DNA from: Bradyrhizobiaceae bacterium
GTDB taxonomy: Bacteria > Pseudomonadota > Alphaproteobacteria > Rhizobiales > Xanthobacteraceae
DNA length: 64,000 nucleotides
NCBI GenBank assembly: GCA_003105195.1
Contig: PQAH01000024.1
Location: 1-64,000 of the forward strand
Direction: 5' to 3'
The notes beneath the pieces were generated by a model. It saw only the letters and a list, made by a program, of their open reading frames with translations, made no database searches and was not told the DNA's origin. How positions within the stretch are numbered: position 1 is the first letter of the stretch; each line of letters begins with the position of its first letter. This document shows positions 1-7,863 of the stretch, in pieces. The translations under genes and the position numbers were made by a program.

Positions 1-434
1 CCCGCGAGGCTCTTGCGATAGGGCCCGGCGGGCTCCGTGTTCACCATCAGCACCGGCGCATGGCCGGTGCGCATCACGCGCTCGGCGGTGGTGCCGGTGA
101 AGATGTCGCGCAGCAGCGCCCGGCGATGGGCGCCGAGCACCACCAGGTCGGCCGCGCTCTCCTGCACGCTGCGCACGATGGCGTCGAACGGCTCGCCGAG
201 CGCCACCAGGGCGCGCCCCTCGATCCCGCGCAACTCCGGCCAATCGCGCAAGGTCTCGTCCAGGATCGCCTGCGCGGCCTCGCGCTCGGCCGCCACCAGC
301 CGCTCCGGCTGGTCGTCGTCGACCACGTGCACGAGGTCGAGCCGCGCCCCGCCGGCGGCCGCCAGCATGGCGGCGCGCCGCACGGCGCGGTCCGAGCGCT
401 TGGAGAAGTCGGTTGCTGCCAGGATGATGTTCAA
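1..434 (-). CDS. Universal stress protein (UspA family), C-terminus cut by window edge
   Basis: Reading the minus strand from a TTG at 434 gives an N-terminus MNIILAATDFSKRSD, the classic first beta strand and DxS of the UspA nucleotide-binding fold. It continues with DLVVLGAHRR and a final APVLMVNTEP strand. A GGAGG lies about 5 bases before the TTG, which supports this unusual start. The usual G-x2-G-x9-G-S/T loop is altered (GAHRRALLRDIFTGTT), so ATP binding is not certain. About 144 residues are visible, close to a full single domain of about 145. The family acts in cytoplasmic stress or growth-arrest responses. A second, tandem-domain member lies at 44740-45582. Confidence 0.88.
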   Translation of the reverse strand, partial: MNIILAATDFSKRSDRAVRRAAMLAAAGGARLDLVHVVDDDQPERLVAAEREAAQAILDETLRDWPELRGIEGRALVALGEPFDAIVRSVQESAADLVVLGAHRRALLRDIFTGTTAERVMRTGHAPVLMVNTEPAGPYRKSLA

Positions 435-572
435 GGGGCCTCCGCTGCGCGCGCCGGTCGCGTGAATCGTGCGGCCTTGGATGCCCGGAGTGTAGGAGGA
501 AGGGAGCCGTCGGGACAATGATGCGCACGCCGGAGGACTGGCGCGCGCGGGCGCCGCGGGCATTCTCGAACG

Positions 573-986
573 ATGCGAGATCCACGGCGCGGCGAATCGC
601 GGCGACCCGGAACCGCGATCCTCGACGATCCGGAGCTGCGGCAGGGCGCCTCGGGCTCGAACGCTGACCGCACCGGATATGTGCGGCGGATCCACGACGT
701 GGTGGAGGACGCGATTTCGCTTCCCGCCGGGACCGGGATCCCGGTGACCGAAAGAATCCATGTCGGCTTTCCGCGCGAGGCGTGGCGCGAGATTCGGCCC
801 TGCCTCGACCTGCTGCTCGATCTCGACACGCCGCCCGACACCTGCGTCGGCCGGATCGCGGCGCGCAACCGAGCAGCCGGCCGGAGCGTGGAAACGATCC
901 GGCACAAGCTGCGCAATGAACTGCGCTTCATGCAGACCTCACTGGAGGTCCTGTGCGAGGCGGATGCCGTGGTCGTGGGTGGCTGA
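573..986 (+). CDS. Hypothetical protein, possible C-terminal part of a P-loop kinase-like protein
   Basis: Unrecognised 137-residue reading frame. The C-terminal half (LDLLLDLDTPPDTC followed by an Arg-rich stretch GRIAARNRAAGRS) resembles the lid and last strands of small P-loop nucleoside or nucleotide kinases, where an LDTPPE-type strand precedes a CLERI-type helix. No Walker A motif is present in any frame just upstream, so this would be a 5'-truncated remnant or an unrelated protein. The first 30 residues are Arg/Pro-rich and may not be translated; the start is uncertain. It precedes the fic gene by about 115 bases. The kinase resemblance is inference only. Confidence 0.4.
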   Translation: MRDPRRGESRRPGTAILDDPELRQGASGSNADRTGYVRRIHDVVEDAISLPAGTGIPVTERIHVGFPREAWREIRPCLDLLLDLDTPPDTCVGRIAARNRAAGRSVETIRHKLRNELRFMQTSLEVLCEADAVVVGG

Positions 987-1020
987 CCCTACCGGCGCCG
1001 GCTGGCGGTGGATTCGAAAG

Positions 1021-1102
1021 CGGACATCATGCTGGCTATTGTGCGATATATTTGCACATAATATATTGTTTCAGCGTAATTATCCTCGATATCGGCCCGG
1101 AC
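1021..1102 (+). promoter_or_regulatory. AT-rich promoter region with dyad upstream of fic
   Basis: An abrupt AT-rich stretch (about 1036-1090) sits in otherwise very GC-rich DNA, directly before the ATG at 1103. It contains the dyad TGTGC (1040-1044) and GCACA (1054-1058) separated by nine mostly A/T bases, followed by ATAATATATT. This has the look of a promoter with an overlapping repressor site, and it argues that fic is transcribed on its own. No Shine-Dalgarno is obvious before 1103. Confidence 0.5.
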
Positions 1103-2317
1103 ATGAAAGAGGACATTCCAGCGCTCGCGGATCGCGGCGAATCGACAGGTCTGATGGAGCCGATGCTGGTGTCGGAGGAGTCGCGGCACCGCGCCGGCCT
1201 GACCGATCTTGCCGTCGAGCTCGCGGGAAAGGCCGCCGGCCTGCGCGGCAGCCTGGCGCCCGGCCTGCGCGTCGCGCTCGCCGAACTCGTCCGATCGATG
1301 AACTGCTACTACAGCAACCTCATCGAAGGGCACGACACGCACCCGGTCGATATCGAGCGCGCGCTGAGGAACGACTACAGCGCCGATCCGCGCAAGCGCG
1401 ACCTCCAGCTGGAAGCGACGGCGCATATCGCGGTCCAGCAGTGGATCGATGCCGGCCATCTCCGCGGCCGCGCCGTCACGGCGGAGGGCGTGCGCGAGGT
1501 CCACCGCCGCTTCTGCGACCTGCTTCCCGAGGACATGCTGTGGGTCGAGGAACCGGGCACCCACGAACGGATACGCGTCGAGCCGGGTGCGCTGCGCGGG
1601 CGCGATGTGAAGGTGGGGCGCCACGTCGCGGTCAGTCCCGGCGCGATTCCGCGGTTCATGGCGCGGTTCGAAGCCGTCTACGGGCGGGTCGGCAGGACCG
1701 ACGCGATTCTCGCAGCGGCGGCCGCGCATCACCGCCTGCTGTGGATTCATCCTTTCCTCGACGGCAATGGCCGTGTGGCGCGGCTGATGTCGCACGCGGT
1801 GCTGCTCGATGCCCTCGATACCGGCGGCGTCTGGTCGGTCGCGCGCGGGCTCGCGCGCAACGTCGACGTCTACAAGCGCCATCTCGCCGAATGCGACCTG
1901 CCGCGCCGGAACGATCTCGACGGACGCGGTCATCTCAGCGAGGAGGCGCTCGCAGCCTTCACCCGCTTCTTCCTGACGACGGCGCTCGACCAGGTCGCGT
2001 TCATGGAGCAACTCGTGCAGCCCGAGCGGCTGCGGGCCCGCATCCGGCTCTGGGCCGAGGAGGAAGCGCGGCTCGGCGCGCTGCCGGCCAAGGCGGGCGC
2101 GATCCTGGACGCCGTCCTTTATCGCGGCGCGCTGCCGCGCGGCGAGGTCGGCGGCCTGCTGGGCCTCACGCCGCGGCACGGGCGGCGGATCGTCTCGGCG
2201 CTGCTCGAGCGCGGCGTGCTGACCTCCGCGGGCCCACGCGATCCGGTCCATCTCGCGTTTCCGGCTTCGCTCGCGTCGCGCTGGTTGCCGGGGCTGTTTC
2301 CGGAAAAGACCCGATAA
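1103..2317 (+). CDS. Fic family protein (AMPylase-type) with C-terminal winged helix
   Basis: The 404-residue protein carries the full Fic core HPFLDGNGRVAR at about residues 216-227, with the catalytic His and the Asp/Gly/Asn/Arg phosphate-binding residues intact. An N-terminal helix has SNLIEG (about 71-76), matching the S/T-xxx-E-G/N inhibitory motif of class II (self-inhibited) Fic proteins, whose Glu blocks ATP gamma-phosphate placement. A C-terminal segment (about 330-390, GEVGGLLGLTPRHGRRIV) looks like a winged helix. The family transfers AMP or related groups to target proteins; the target is unknown. Length and layout match the common Fic/DUF4172-like chromosomal proteins. The ATG at 1103 was chosen because the residues before it are encoded by the AT-rich promoter region. 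Confidence 0.9.
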   Translation: MKEDIPALADRGESTGLMEPMLVSEESRHRAGLTDLAVELAGKAAGLRGSLAPGLRVALAELVRSMNCYYSNLIEGHDTHPVDIERALRNDYSADPRKRDLQLEATAHIAVQQWIDAGHLRGRAVTAEGVREVHRRFCDLLPEDMLWVEEPGTHERIRVEPGALRGRDVKVGRHVAVSPGAIPRFMARFEAVYGRVGRTDAILAAAAAHHRLLWIHPFLDGNGRVARLMSHAVLLDALDTGGVWSVARGLARNVDVYKRHLAECDLPRRNDLDGRGHLSEEALAAFTRFFLTTALDQVAFMEQLVQPERLRARIRLWAEEEARLGALPAKAGAILDAVLYRGALPRGEVGGLLGLTPRHGRRIVSALLERGVLTSAGPRDPVHLAFPASLASRWLPGLFPEKTR

Positions 2318-2361
2318 GGCCGCGTCGGGTCGCGTCGGGCGTTCGGCCGCCGGATCCCGGA

Positions 2362-2796
2362 TCAGGCGGGCAGCATCAGCTTGCCGAGAACGCTGCGGAC
2401 ATCGTCCGGAATCGGCGCCGGCCGGCCGGTCGCGCGCTCGGTGTAGACGTGGACGAAATGGCCCTGGGCGGCGGCGGCCTCGTCGTCGTTCGCGAACAGG
2501 CCGATGTCGTAGCGCACGCTCGATGTGCCGAGCCTGGCGACGCGGATGCCGGCATGGACCACGTCCGGATAGGCGATCGGCTTGAAGTACTGGCATTGCG
2601 TCTCGACCACGAGGCCGATCACGGGGCTCTTCTGGATGTCGAGGCAGCCGGACTGGATCAGATGGGCGTTCACGGCCGTGTCGAAGAACGCGTAATAAAC
2701 GACATTGTTGATGTGGCCGTAGGCGTCGTTGTCGTTCCAGCGCGTGTCCATGCGCCGGAAATGCCGGTAGGCCGCTCGAATCTCTGGAGTCCGCAT
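2362..2796 (-). CDS. Acyl-CoA thioesterase, 4HBT hotdog family
   Basis: 144 residues with the hotdog active-site helix region RWNDNDAYGHINNVVYYAFF: the Asp/Asn before the YGHINN signature is the catalytic acid in 4-hydroxybenzoyl-CoA thioesterase-type enzymes. It would hydrolyse a CoA thioester in the cytosol; the substrate cannot be read from sequence. The start at MRTPEIR (2796) is preferred to the longer frame because it leaves a normal family length and has GAGG a few bases upstream. It converges on fic with about 45 bases between stops. Confidence 0.88.
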   Translation of the reverse strand: MRTPEIRAAYRHFRRMDTRWNDNDAYGHINNVVYYAFFDTAVNAHLIQSGCLDIQKSPVIGLVVETQCQYFKPIAYPDVVHAGIRVARLGTSSVRYDIGLFANDDEAAAAQGHFVHVYTERATGRPAPIPDDVRSVLGKLMLPA

Positions 2797-3094
2797 GTTC
2801 GGGGCGCCTCGGATGGGCTCTTCAATCAGCTTTCGCGAGCGTGATCCCTTCTCCTGCAACGCTCGCAACCATTCCATCCATAGCGTGCTCGGGATGATTC
2901 GTCCTCGGCGACGAAACGACGGGATGTCAGCGTTCGCACTTGATCGTGCCGGAGCCGTTCGTCGTCCACGGCAAGTCGCGGCCAGTCCGAAAGCGCCATC
3001 GCGTGACCGCCATCACAATGCCGAGGGTGGGGCTCCAGCAGGATCTTCGCATCGATGGCGGAATGGTCCGCCCGATCCGAATGCGGAGACGACC

Positions 3095-3265
3095 ATGCAG
3101 AATCGTGAGCAGACGAGCCTGGAAATTCGCGCGTTGACGGATGACGAGCTCGACGAGATCAGCGGTGCGAAGATCGGCGAGTTCCTGCGCAAGGTGGCGA
3201 ACGCCATCAAGAAGGTCTTCGATGGGCCCGGCGACCTGCGTCGCCCGACCGACCGCCCGGACTGA
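3095..3265 (+). CDS. Small peptide with bacteriocin-type (double-glycine-like) leader and amphipathic cationic core
   Basis: 56-residue ORF with a good GGAG 6 bases before the ATG. Residues about 8-24 (LEIRALTDDELDEISGA) match the leader consensus of class II bacteriocin-like precursors, in which an L-x3-E-L-x2-I/V-G-G/A motif precedes cleavage by a C39 peptidase-ABC exporter. After SGA comes KIGEFLRKVANAIKKVF, which would form an amphipathic, Lys/Arg-rich helix, then a Gly/Pro/Arg/Asp tail. This is the organisation of an exported membrane-active peptide. No peptidase-transporter, immunity or modification gene lies in the neighbouring 10 kb. Similar orphan leader ORFs are common in alphaproteobacteria and many have no known activity. 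Export and antimicrobial function are inferred. Confidence 0.6.
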   Translation: MQNREQTSLEIRALTDDELDEISGAKIGEFLRKVANAIKKVFDGPGDLRRPTDRPD

Positions 3266-3374
3266 CATCACGGTCCAGACCGGCCGGTCCGCACAGTATG
3301 AGCCTCTGCGGACCGTCCGGCTGCCTCGGAGATCGCGTCGCAATCCCCGGCACCAAGTGCGCGGTTGTGCTTGC

Positions 3375-3460
3375 TGGTGCCCCTGGCCGGACTCGAACCA
3401 GCACGACCTTGCGGCCACCTGATTTTGAGTCAGGCGCGTCTACCATTCCGCCACAGGGGC
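3375..3460 (-). tRNA. tRNA-Leu (anticodon CAA)
   Basis: The minus strand gives acceptor GCCCCTG pairing with CAGGGGC, an encoded CCA end, the anticodon arm CCTGA-CTCAAAA-TCAGG with anticodon CAA, a variable arm long enough for a class II tRNA (GTGGCCGCAAGGTCGT region), and the T arm CTGG-TTCGAGT-CCGG. The whole is 86 nt including CCA. It reads TTG leucine codons. No integrated element is visible at its 3' end. Confidence 0.97.
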
Positions 3461-3706
3461 ACGGGGGCGGGACTATAGCGGGCGCGGTCGCGGGGTCAAC
3501 GAAGCGGAGGCGCGCGGGGGCGAGGCGGCGTCGCCCGGATGAGGGGAGCGACATCGGGGGCGGTCCCGGCAATGCCGCTGCGATCATGCGGGCCACGGGC
3601 AGGAATCCCACGGAATCCCGCAAATATTCGCAGAGTGAAGGCGTGAAATCCGCGCGTCGCGGCCGATTCACATCTTTCTAAGAAAATTGTCGTTACCTGC
3701 GGCGCC

Positions 3707-4537
3707 ATGGACGGGGTGTTTCATCGCGAGGTGTTCGGCGGTCTGATCGAGGGATCGACCTCGCCGGTCGCCCGGCATCTGTTCGCCAAGTGGTCGGACA
3801 TCCGGCGCGTGCGCGCGCCGACCTATGGCGACTTCCTGCCCGAATCCAGCCCGCGCGTGACCGAGAACATGATGGTGCTGGCGGAGACCGAGGCCGGCGA
3901 CTTCGTCTATCTCTCGATGGGATCGTCGAGCATGCGCCTGGTCGGCCGCGACCTCACGGGGCGGCTCGTCTCCGCAGTGGACGGCGTCGTGATCCGCTAT
4001 GTCGAGACCATCTACCGCAAGGCCTGCGCCGACTTCACGCCGGCGCACTGCATCTTCTCGGCCAATTTCCGCGAGGTGGTCGACCTCTGGGAGCGCATCG
4101 TGCTGCCCGTGCAGGCCTCGCCCGCGGCCGGACCGAAATTCCTGATCCTGCACTCGGAGCCCGTGAATTTCCGCGCCGACATGCTGGAGCGCGCGCTCGA
4201 GACCATCGACAATGCCATCATCTGCACGCGTCCGACCGTGGAGACCGGCGGTCGCATCGCGGATGCCTGGATCGCCTTCGCCAACCGCGCGGCGCGCAAG
4301 CTGTTCGGCATCGCGGACCGGCCCGACCAGCTCACGCGCAGCCTGCCGTTCCTGTTCTGCGAGAACGAGATCTGGTCGAGCCTCACCGAGCCGCGCCCGG
4401 ACGAGCCGCGCACCATCTTCCACCGCCACCCGAAGACCCAGGCCGAGTACATGATCTCGAGCCGGCTCGCCGGCGACCACCTGATCTTCTCGGTCGTCTC
4501 CATGGGCGCGAGCGACAGCGATCTCGTCTGGGTCTGA
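3707..4537 (+). CDS. PAS-like domain protein of unknown function
   Basis: 276 residues. The N-terminal half (about 15-140) reads like the PAS fold found in many single-domain alphaproteobacterial proteins: a helix with LFAKWSDIR, then strands ending in FVYLSMGSSSMRLVGRDLTG. The C-terminal half (about 155-270) has a second PAS-like stretch (AWIAFANRAARKLFGI). There is no kinase, GGDEF or HTH output domain and no membrane segment. Function is unknown; it may be a partner sensor. The ATG follows an AT-rich patch (about 3680-3700), a probable promoter. The stop codon lies inside the first copy of a downstream tandem repeat. Confidence 0.6.
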   Translation: MDGVFHREVFGGLIEGSTSPVARHLFAKWSDIRRVRAPTYGDFLPESSPRVTENMMVLAETEAGDFVYLSMGSSSMRLVGRDLTGRLVSAVDGVVIRYVETIYRKACADFTPAHCIFSANFREVVDLWERIVLPVQASPAAGPKFLILHSEPVNFRADMLERALETIDNAIICTRPTVETGGRIADAWIAFANRAARKLFGIADRPDQLTRSLPFLFCENEIWSSLTEPRPDEPRTIFHRHPKTQAEYMISSRLAGDHLIFSVVSMGASDSDLVWV

Positions 4538-4627
4538 ATCGACCGGGTCCGGGTCTGAACCGACCGGGTCTGGGTCTAACCGACCTGAAATGGGTCTGAA
4601 CCGACCGGGTCCGGGTCTGAACCGACC
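4530..4627 (+). repeat. Five-copy tandem repeat, 21-bp period
   Basis: The unit GGGTCTGAACCGACC recurs at 4530, 4551, 4572 (one base short), 4592 and 4613, with G/C-rich 6-bp spacers (GGGTCC or GGGTCT). Spacing is 21, 21, 20 and 21 bp, two helical turns, so all copies face the same side of the DNA. Each unit has a short dyad (GGTC...GACC). The first copy overlaps the last codons and stop of the PAS-like gene. Confidence 0.85.
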
Positions 4628-4642
4628 TCGCCGGGGCCTGCC

Positions 4643-4663
4643 GACGGCCGCATTGCGGCCGTC
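4643..4663 (+). terminator. GC hairpin, possible terminator
   Basis: GACGGCCGC-ATT-GCGGCCGTC forms a perfect 9-bp stem with a 3-base loop just after the tandem repeat and about 70 bases before dsbB. There is no T-run, so termination strength is doubtful. Confidence 0.45.
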
Positions 4664-4732
4664 GCGCCGGTTCACGCCTCTCTGAATCGACAGCGCCGCC
4701 GCCGGCCGCTATGCCGGTGGCGAGAGGTGTGC

Positions 4733-5272
4733 ATGCTGGTCCGCCCCGCCGAATCCCGGAACAGGCTCACGGCCGACCCCGCGCTGGCGGGCGCGCTCGT
4801 GGTCGCGCTCGCCGGGACCGCCACCATCGCGGGAGCCTGGTTCTTCGAGCTGGTGATCGGGCTCGCGCCCTGCCCGCTGTGCCTCGAGCAGCGCTGGCCC
4901 TATTACATCGGCATCCCGGTCGCGGCGGCGACCGCGCTCGCGGCCCGGCGCGGCGCGCCGCGCGGGCTCGTGACCGCGGGACTGGCCGCGGTCGGGCTGA
5001 TCTTCCTCTACGGTGCCGGGCTCGCGACCTACCACGCGGGCGTCGAGTGGAAATGGTGGCTCGGCCCGCAGGCCTGCGCGGGGGCGCCGCCGGCGGCCGC
5101 GGGCGGCAACCTGCTGCAGCAGCTGCAGACCGTCACGCTGGTGCGCTGCGACGAGATCCCCTGGCAGTTCCTCGGCCTCTCGCTCGCCGGCTGGAACGCG
5201 CTGATCTCGGCCGGCCTCGCGGCGGTGGCGCTGATCGCGGCGGCGGCGAGCGTCAGGACTCCCGCGCGCTGA
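4733..5272 (+). CDS. dsbB: Disulfide bond formation protein B (DsbB-like)
   Basis: 179-residue inner-membrane protein with four hydrophobic segments. The first periplasmic loop holds CPLC (Cys47/Cys50), the quinone-coupled redox pair, followed by EQRWPYY; the second loop holds Cys115 and Cys139, which exchange with DsbA. It reoxidises periplasmic DsbA and passes electrons to the quinone pool. The ATG at 4733 fits the AGAGG at 4723-4727 better than the GTG at 4727. The next gene begins 11 bases after the stop. Confidence 0.92.
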   Translation: MLVRPAESRNRLTADPALAGALVVALAGTATIAGAWFFELVIGLAPCPLCLEQRWPYYIGIPVAAATALAARRGAPRGLVTAGLAAVGLIFLYGAGLATYHAGVEWKWWLGPQACAGAPPAAAGGNLLQQLQTVTLVRCDEIPWQFLGLSLAGWNALISAGLAAVALIAAAASVRTPAR

Positions 5273-5283
5273 CGGCGCCGGCG

Positions 5284-6324
5284 ATGACCTGGCTCGTGCA
5301 GGCGCGGCTGATCAACGAGCCCTTCGGCGATCCGGGCCTGTTCGTCGATTTCCTGTTCGGACGGCGCGCGCTCATGTTCGACCTCGGCGATCTCGCGCCG
5401 CTGTCCCCGCGCGAGCTCGGGCGCGTGAGCCACGTGTTCGTGTCGCACGCGCACATGGACCACTTCGCCGGTTTCGACCGGCTGCTGCGGCTCTGCCTGC
5501 ACCGGCCCGGCCCCCTGCATCTCGCGGGACCCGTGGGTTTCGCCGACCGCGTCGCCGCGAAGCTCGCGGCCTATACCTGGAACCTCATGGACGCGGGCTC
5601 GACCGATTTCGTGCTCGTGGTGGACGAGTTCGACGGGCGGATCGTACGACGCTGCCGCTTCGCGGCGCGCGAGGCCTTCGCGCGGCGCGAGGCCGCGCGG
5701 CCGGACCTGCCGGCCGGCTGCCTGCTCGCGGAGGACCAGTTCGTCATCGAAGGCACGGTGCTCGACCACGGCACGCCGTGCCTCGGCTTCGCGCTGCAGG
5801 AGCGGCGGCAGGTGAACGTGCGCAAGGACGCGCTCGGCGCGCTGGCGCTCCCGGTGGGGCCGTGGCTCAACGCCGCGAAGGCCGCGATGCGGCGCGGCGA
5901 TCCGGACGCGACCATGTTCGAGGTCGAGCCCGGGCGCGCGGTCAGCCTCGCGATGCTGGCCGAGACGGCGCTGCGCGTCGCGCCGGGACAGCGCATCGCC
6001 TATCTGGTCGATCTCGCGGATACGGCCGAGAACGTCGCGCGCGCCGTGCGCCTCGCCGAAGGCGCGCACCGGCTGTTCATCGAAGCCGCTTTCGCGGAGG
6101 CCGATGCCGCGATCGCGGCGGCGCGGCGGCATCTCACGGCAGGGCGTGCCGGCGAGATCGCGCGCCGTGCCGGCGCGCGGCGGGTCGTGCCGTTCCACTT
6201 CTCGCCGCGCTATCTCGACCGGCCCGAGCTCCTGGTCGCGGAGGTGGAGGCGGCCTTCGGGAAGGGCGGGGCCGACGCGGTCAGCGCAGCAGGCTCGCCA
6301 GGTTGTAGAGGCAGAGGGCGGTGA
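5284..6324 (+). CDS. Metallo-beta-lactamase fold protein, RNase Z-like
   Basis: 346 residues. HVFVSHAHMDHFAGF (residues about 50-64) is the HxHxDH metal-binding motif of the RNase Z/ElaC branch. Later VLDHGTPCLGF (the second histidine motif) and a C-terminal VVPFHFSPRY (the HxxxRY-like end of RNase Z) complete the site. RNase Z trims tRNA 3' ends, but this protein is longer than bacterial RNase Z and has a divergent middle, so a different phosphodiesterase role is possible. It follows dsbB by 11 bases and its last 44 bases overlap the convergent TauE gene. Confidence 0.85.
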   Translation: MTWLVQARLINEPFGDPGLFVDFLFGRRALMFDLGDLAPLSPRELGRVSHVFVSHAHMDHFAGFDRLLRLCLHRPGPLHLAGPVGFADRVAAKLAAYTWNLMDAGSTDFVLVVDEFDGRIVRRCRFAAREAFARREAARPDLPAGCLLAEDQFVIEGTVLDHGTPCLGFALQERRQVNVRKDALGALALPVGPWLNAAKAAMRRGDPDATMFEVEPGRAVSLAMLAETALRVAPGQRIAYLVDLADTAENVARAVRLAEGAHRLFIEAAFAEADAAIAAARRHLTAGRAGEIARRAGARRVVPFHFSPRYLDRPELLVAEVEAAFGKGGADAVSAAGSPGCRGRGR

Positions 6325-7021
6325 GCACGACGGCGACCAGGATCATGGCGAGCCGCATCGGCAGGATGCGCAGCGCATAGCCGGCGAGCGGGGCCGCGAG
6401 CGCGCCGCCGATGATCAGGCCGAGCACGATGCGCCCGTAGTCGGCGAGATCGAGGTGGAAGAAGAAGGCGGCCGAGATCGCCACCGTGACGAAGAACTCG
6501 GCGAGGTTGACCGAGCCCACCGAGGGGCGCGGCTCGTCGCCGCGCGCGAGCAGCGTCGAGACCACCAGCGGCCCCCAGCCGCCGCCGCCGACCGCGTCGC
6601 AGAAGCCGCCGCCGAGGCCGAGCAGCGGCGTCGGCGGATGCCAGCGCAACAGCGTCCGCCCCGCCAGGCGCGCGATGATCAGCACAGCCATGGCGGCGAG
6701 ATAGATCGTGACGGCCGGCTTGACGATCTCGACCGGCAGGCCGGTGAGCACATAGGCGCCCGTGATGCCGCCCAATACGCCCGCAACGGTGAGCCGCAGG
6801 AACAGCGCGCGGTCGACATTGCGGTGCCAGACATGGGAGGCGCCCGAGATGCCGGTGGTCACGATCTCGGCCGCGTGCACGGCGGCGCTCGCGATCGCGG
6901 GCGGCGCGCCGGTCGCGATCAGGCTCGAGCTGACGATCACGCCGAAGGCCATGCCGAGCGCGCCATCGACCATCTGCGCGGCGAAGCCGATCAGGATGAA
7001 CAGAACGAGCTGCAGATCCAC
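6281..7021 (-). CDS. TauE/SafE family anion permease
   Basis: 246 residues made almost entirely of hydrophobic helices (seven to eight predicted), with the family features GALGMAFGVI near the N-terminus and GGGFCDAVGGGGWGPLV mid-protein, the duplicated Gly-rich half-repeat. The family exports or imports sulfite, sulfonates or other small organic anions; the substrate is unknown. The start is a GTG at 7021 (VDLQLVLFILIGF), since everything upstream in frame is non-hydrophobic. No sulfur genes sit beside it. Confidence 0.85.
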   Translation of the reverse strand: MDLQLVLFILIGFAAQMVDGALGMAFGVIVSSSLIATGAPPAIASAAVHAAEIVTTGISGASHVWHRNVDRALFLRLTVAGVLGGITGAYVLTGLPVEIVKPAVTIYLAAMAVLIIARLAGRTLLRWHPPTPLLGLGGGFCDAVGGGGWGPLVVSTLLARGDEPRPSVGSVNLAEFFVTVAISAAFFFHLDLADYGRIVLGLIIGGALAAPLAGYALRILPMRLAMILVAVVLTALCLYNLASLLR

Positions 7022-7110
7022 GCGCGTCTCCGCCGCCCGGACGGGCGATCCACGGCAACGGGATCGTACCGCCCCGGTTCGGGCGCGTCGACAAAGTCCC
7101 GGTCGTGAGA

Positions 7111-7671
7111 TCAGCGGGCGCGGTCGACGGCCCGCACCGTGACCACCGCGAGCGCGGTCTTGAGCACGGTCGCGAGCCAGAACGGCGCGAGGCCGACCGC
7201 CACGGCCCGGCTCCAGCCGAGGGAAGCCGCGAGCCAGGCGACACCGCAGGCGAAGATCGCGGCATGTCCGAGCAGCAGCGTCAGGGACGCGCGCAGCGCG
7301 CCGCGCGTGCCGCCGCGCTCCGCCAGGAGGCCGACCAGCACGGCAGCGGCCAGGAAGCCGATCAGGTAGCCGCCCGTGGGCCCGAGGAAATAGCCGGGGC
7401 CGGCGCCGAAATTGGCGAACACCGGCAGGCCGACGAGACCCTCGGCCAGATAGGCCGCGACGGTCGCGCCCGCGAGGCGCCACCCGCACAAGGCGCCGAT
7501 CACCAGCACGACATAGGTCTGCATGGTCATCGGCACCGGGATCATCGGGATCCTGATCCAGGCCGAGAGTGCGAGCGCGAGCGTGCCGAGCGCGACAAGC
7601 CCGAGCTTCATGGCCGGGCTCGCATCGGCGAGGAGGAGGGGCGAGGCTGCGCGAGAGGAGATGCGGTTCAT
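7111..7671 (-). CDS. bioY: Biotin transporter S component BioY
   Basis: 186-residue integral membrane protein with the BioY signature IPMIPVPMTMQTYVVL near residues 42-57 and GAGPGYFLGPTGGYLIGF around 90-108. BioY binds biotin and works with EcfA/EcfT modules or, in many alphaproteobacteria, alone. No ecf genes flank it here. A composite palindromic repeat sits about 30 bases upstream of its start, so its promoter lies in or beyond that element. Confidence 0.95.
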   Translation of the reverse strand: MNRISSRAASPLLLADASPAMKLGLVALGTLALALSAWIRIPMIPVPMTMQTYVVLVIGALCGWRLAGATVAAYLAEGLVGLPVFANFGAGPGYFLGPTGGYLIGFLAAAVLVGLLAERGGTRGALRASLTLLLGHAAIFACGVAWLAASLGWSRAVAVGLAPFWLATVLKTALAVVTVRAVDRAR

Positions 7672-7701
7672 CGAGAGGTTCCTGGCTACGGGAACTCACT
7701 C

Positions 7702-7826
7702 CTACAGCCATTCCGGCTCGAATTGAAACCGCTCTGGCCGGCGTCTCTGCCCGGAACGGCTGTAGAGTCCCGCTCGGCGCATGTTCTGATCGGCCTGCCG
7801 GTCACCACTTCGCCCCAACCTGCGCC
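7702..7826 (+). repeat. Composite palindromic repeat, copy 1 (palindromes A and B)
   Basis: Palindrome A has 15-bp arms with one mismatch: CTACAGCCATTCCGG (7702-7716) and CCGGAACGGCTGTAG (7751-7765). Palindrome B (7776-7826) begins GGCGCATGTTCTGATCGG and aligns through ACCACTTCGCC to the B element at 39490-39540. The same A-then-B order occurs at 36457-36580, so this is a mobile-type intergenic element resembling the RIME/REP class of rhizobia. It occupies the gap upstream of bioY. Confidence 0.8.
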
Positions 7827-7863
7827 GGTCCAAGGCCGCGGCCGGGTGCAATCCGCGCCCAAG

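Noticed and set aside
4711..5283. Extended frame merging the RNase Z-like gene with sequence over dsbB
   Set aside because: The upstream part is Arg/Pro/His-rich shadow of dsbB; the true start is the ATG at 5284.
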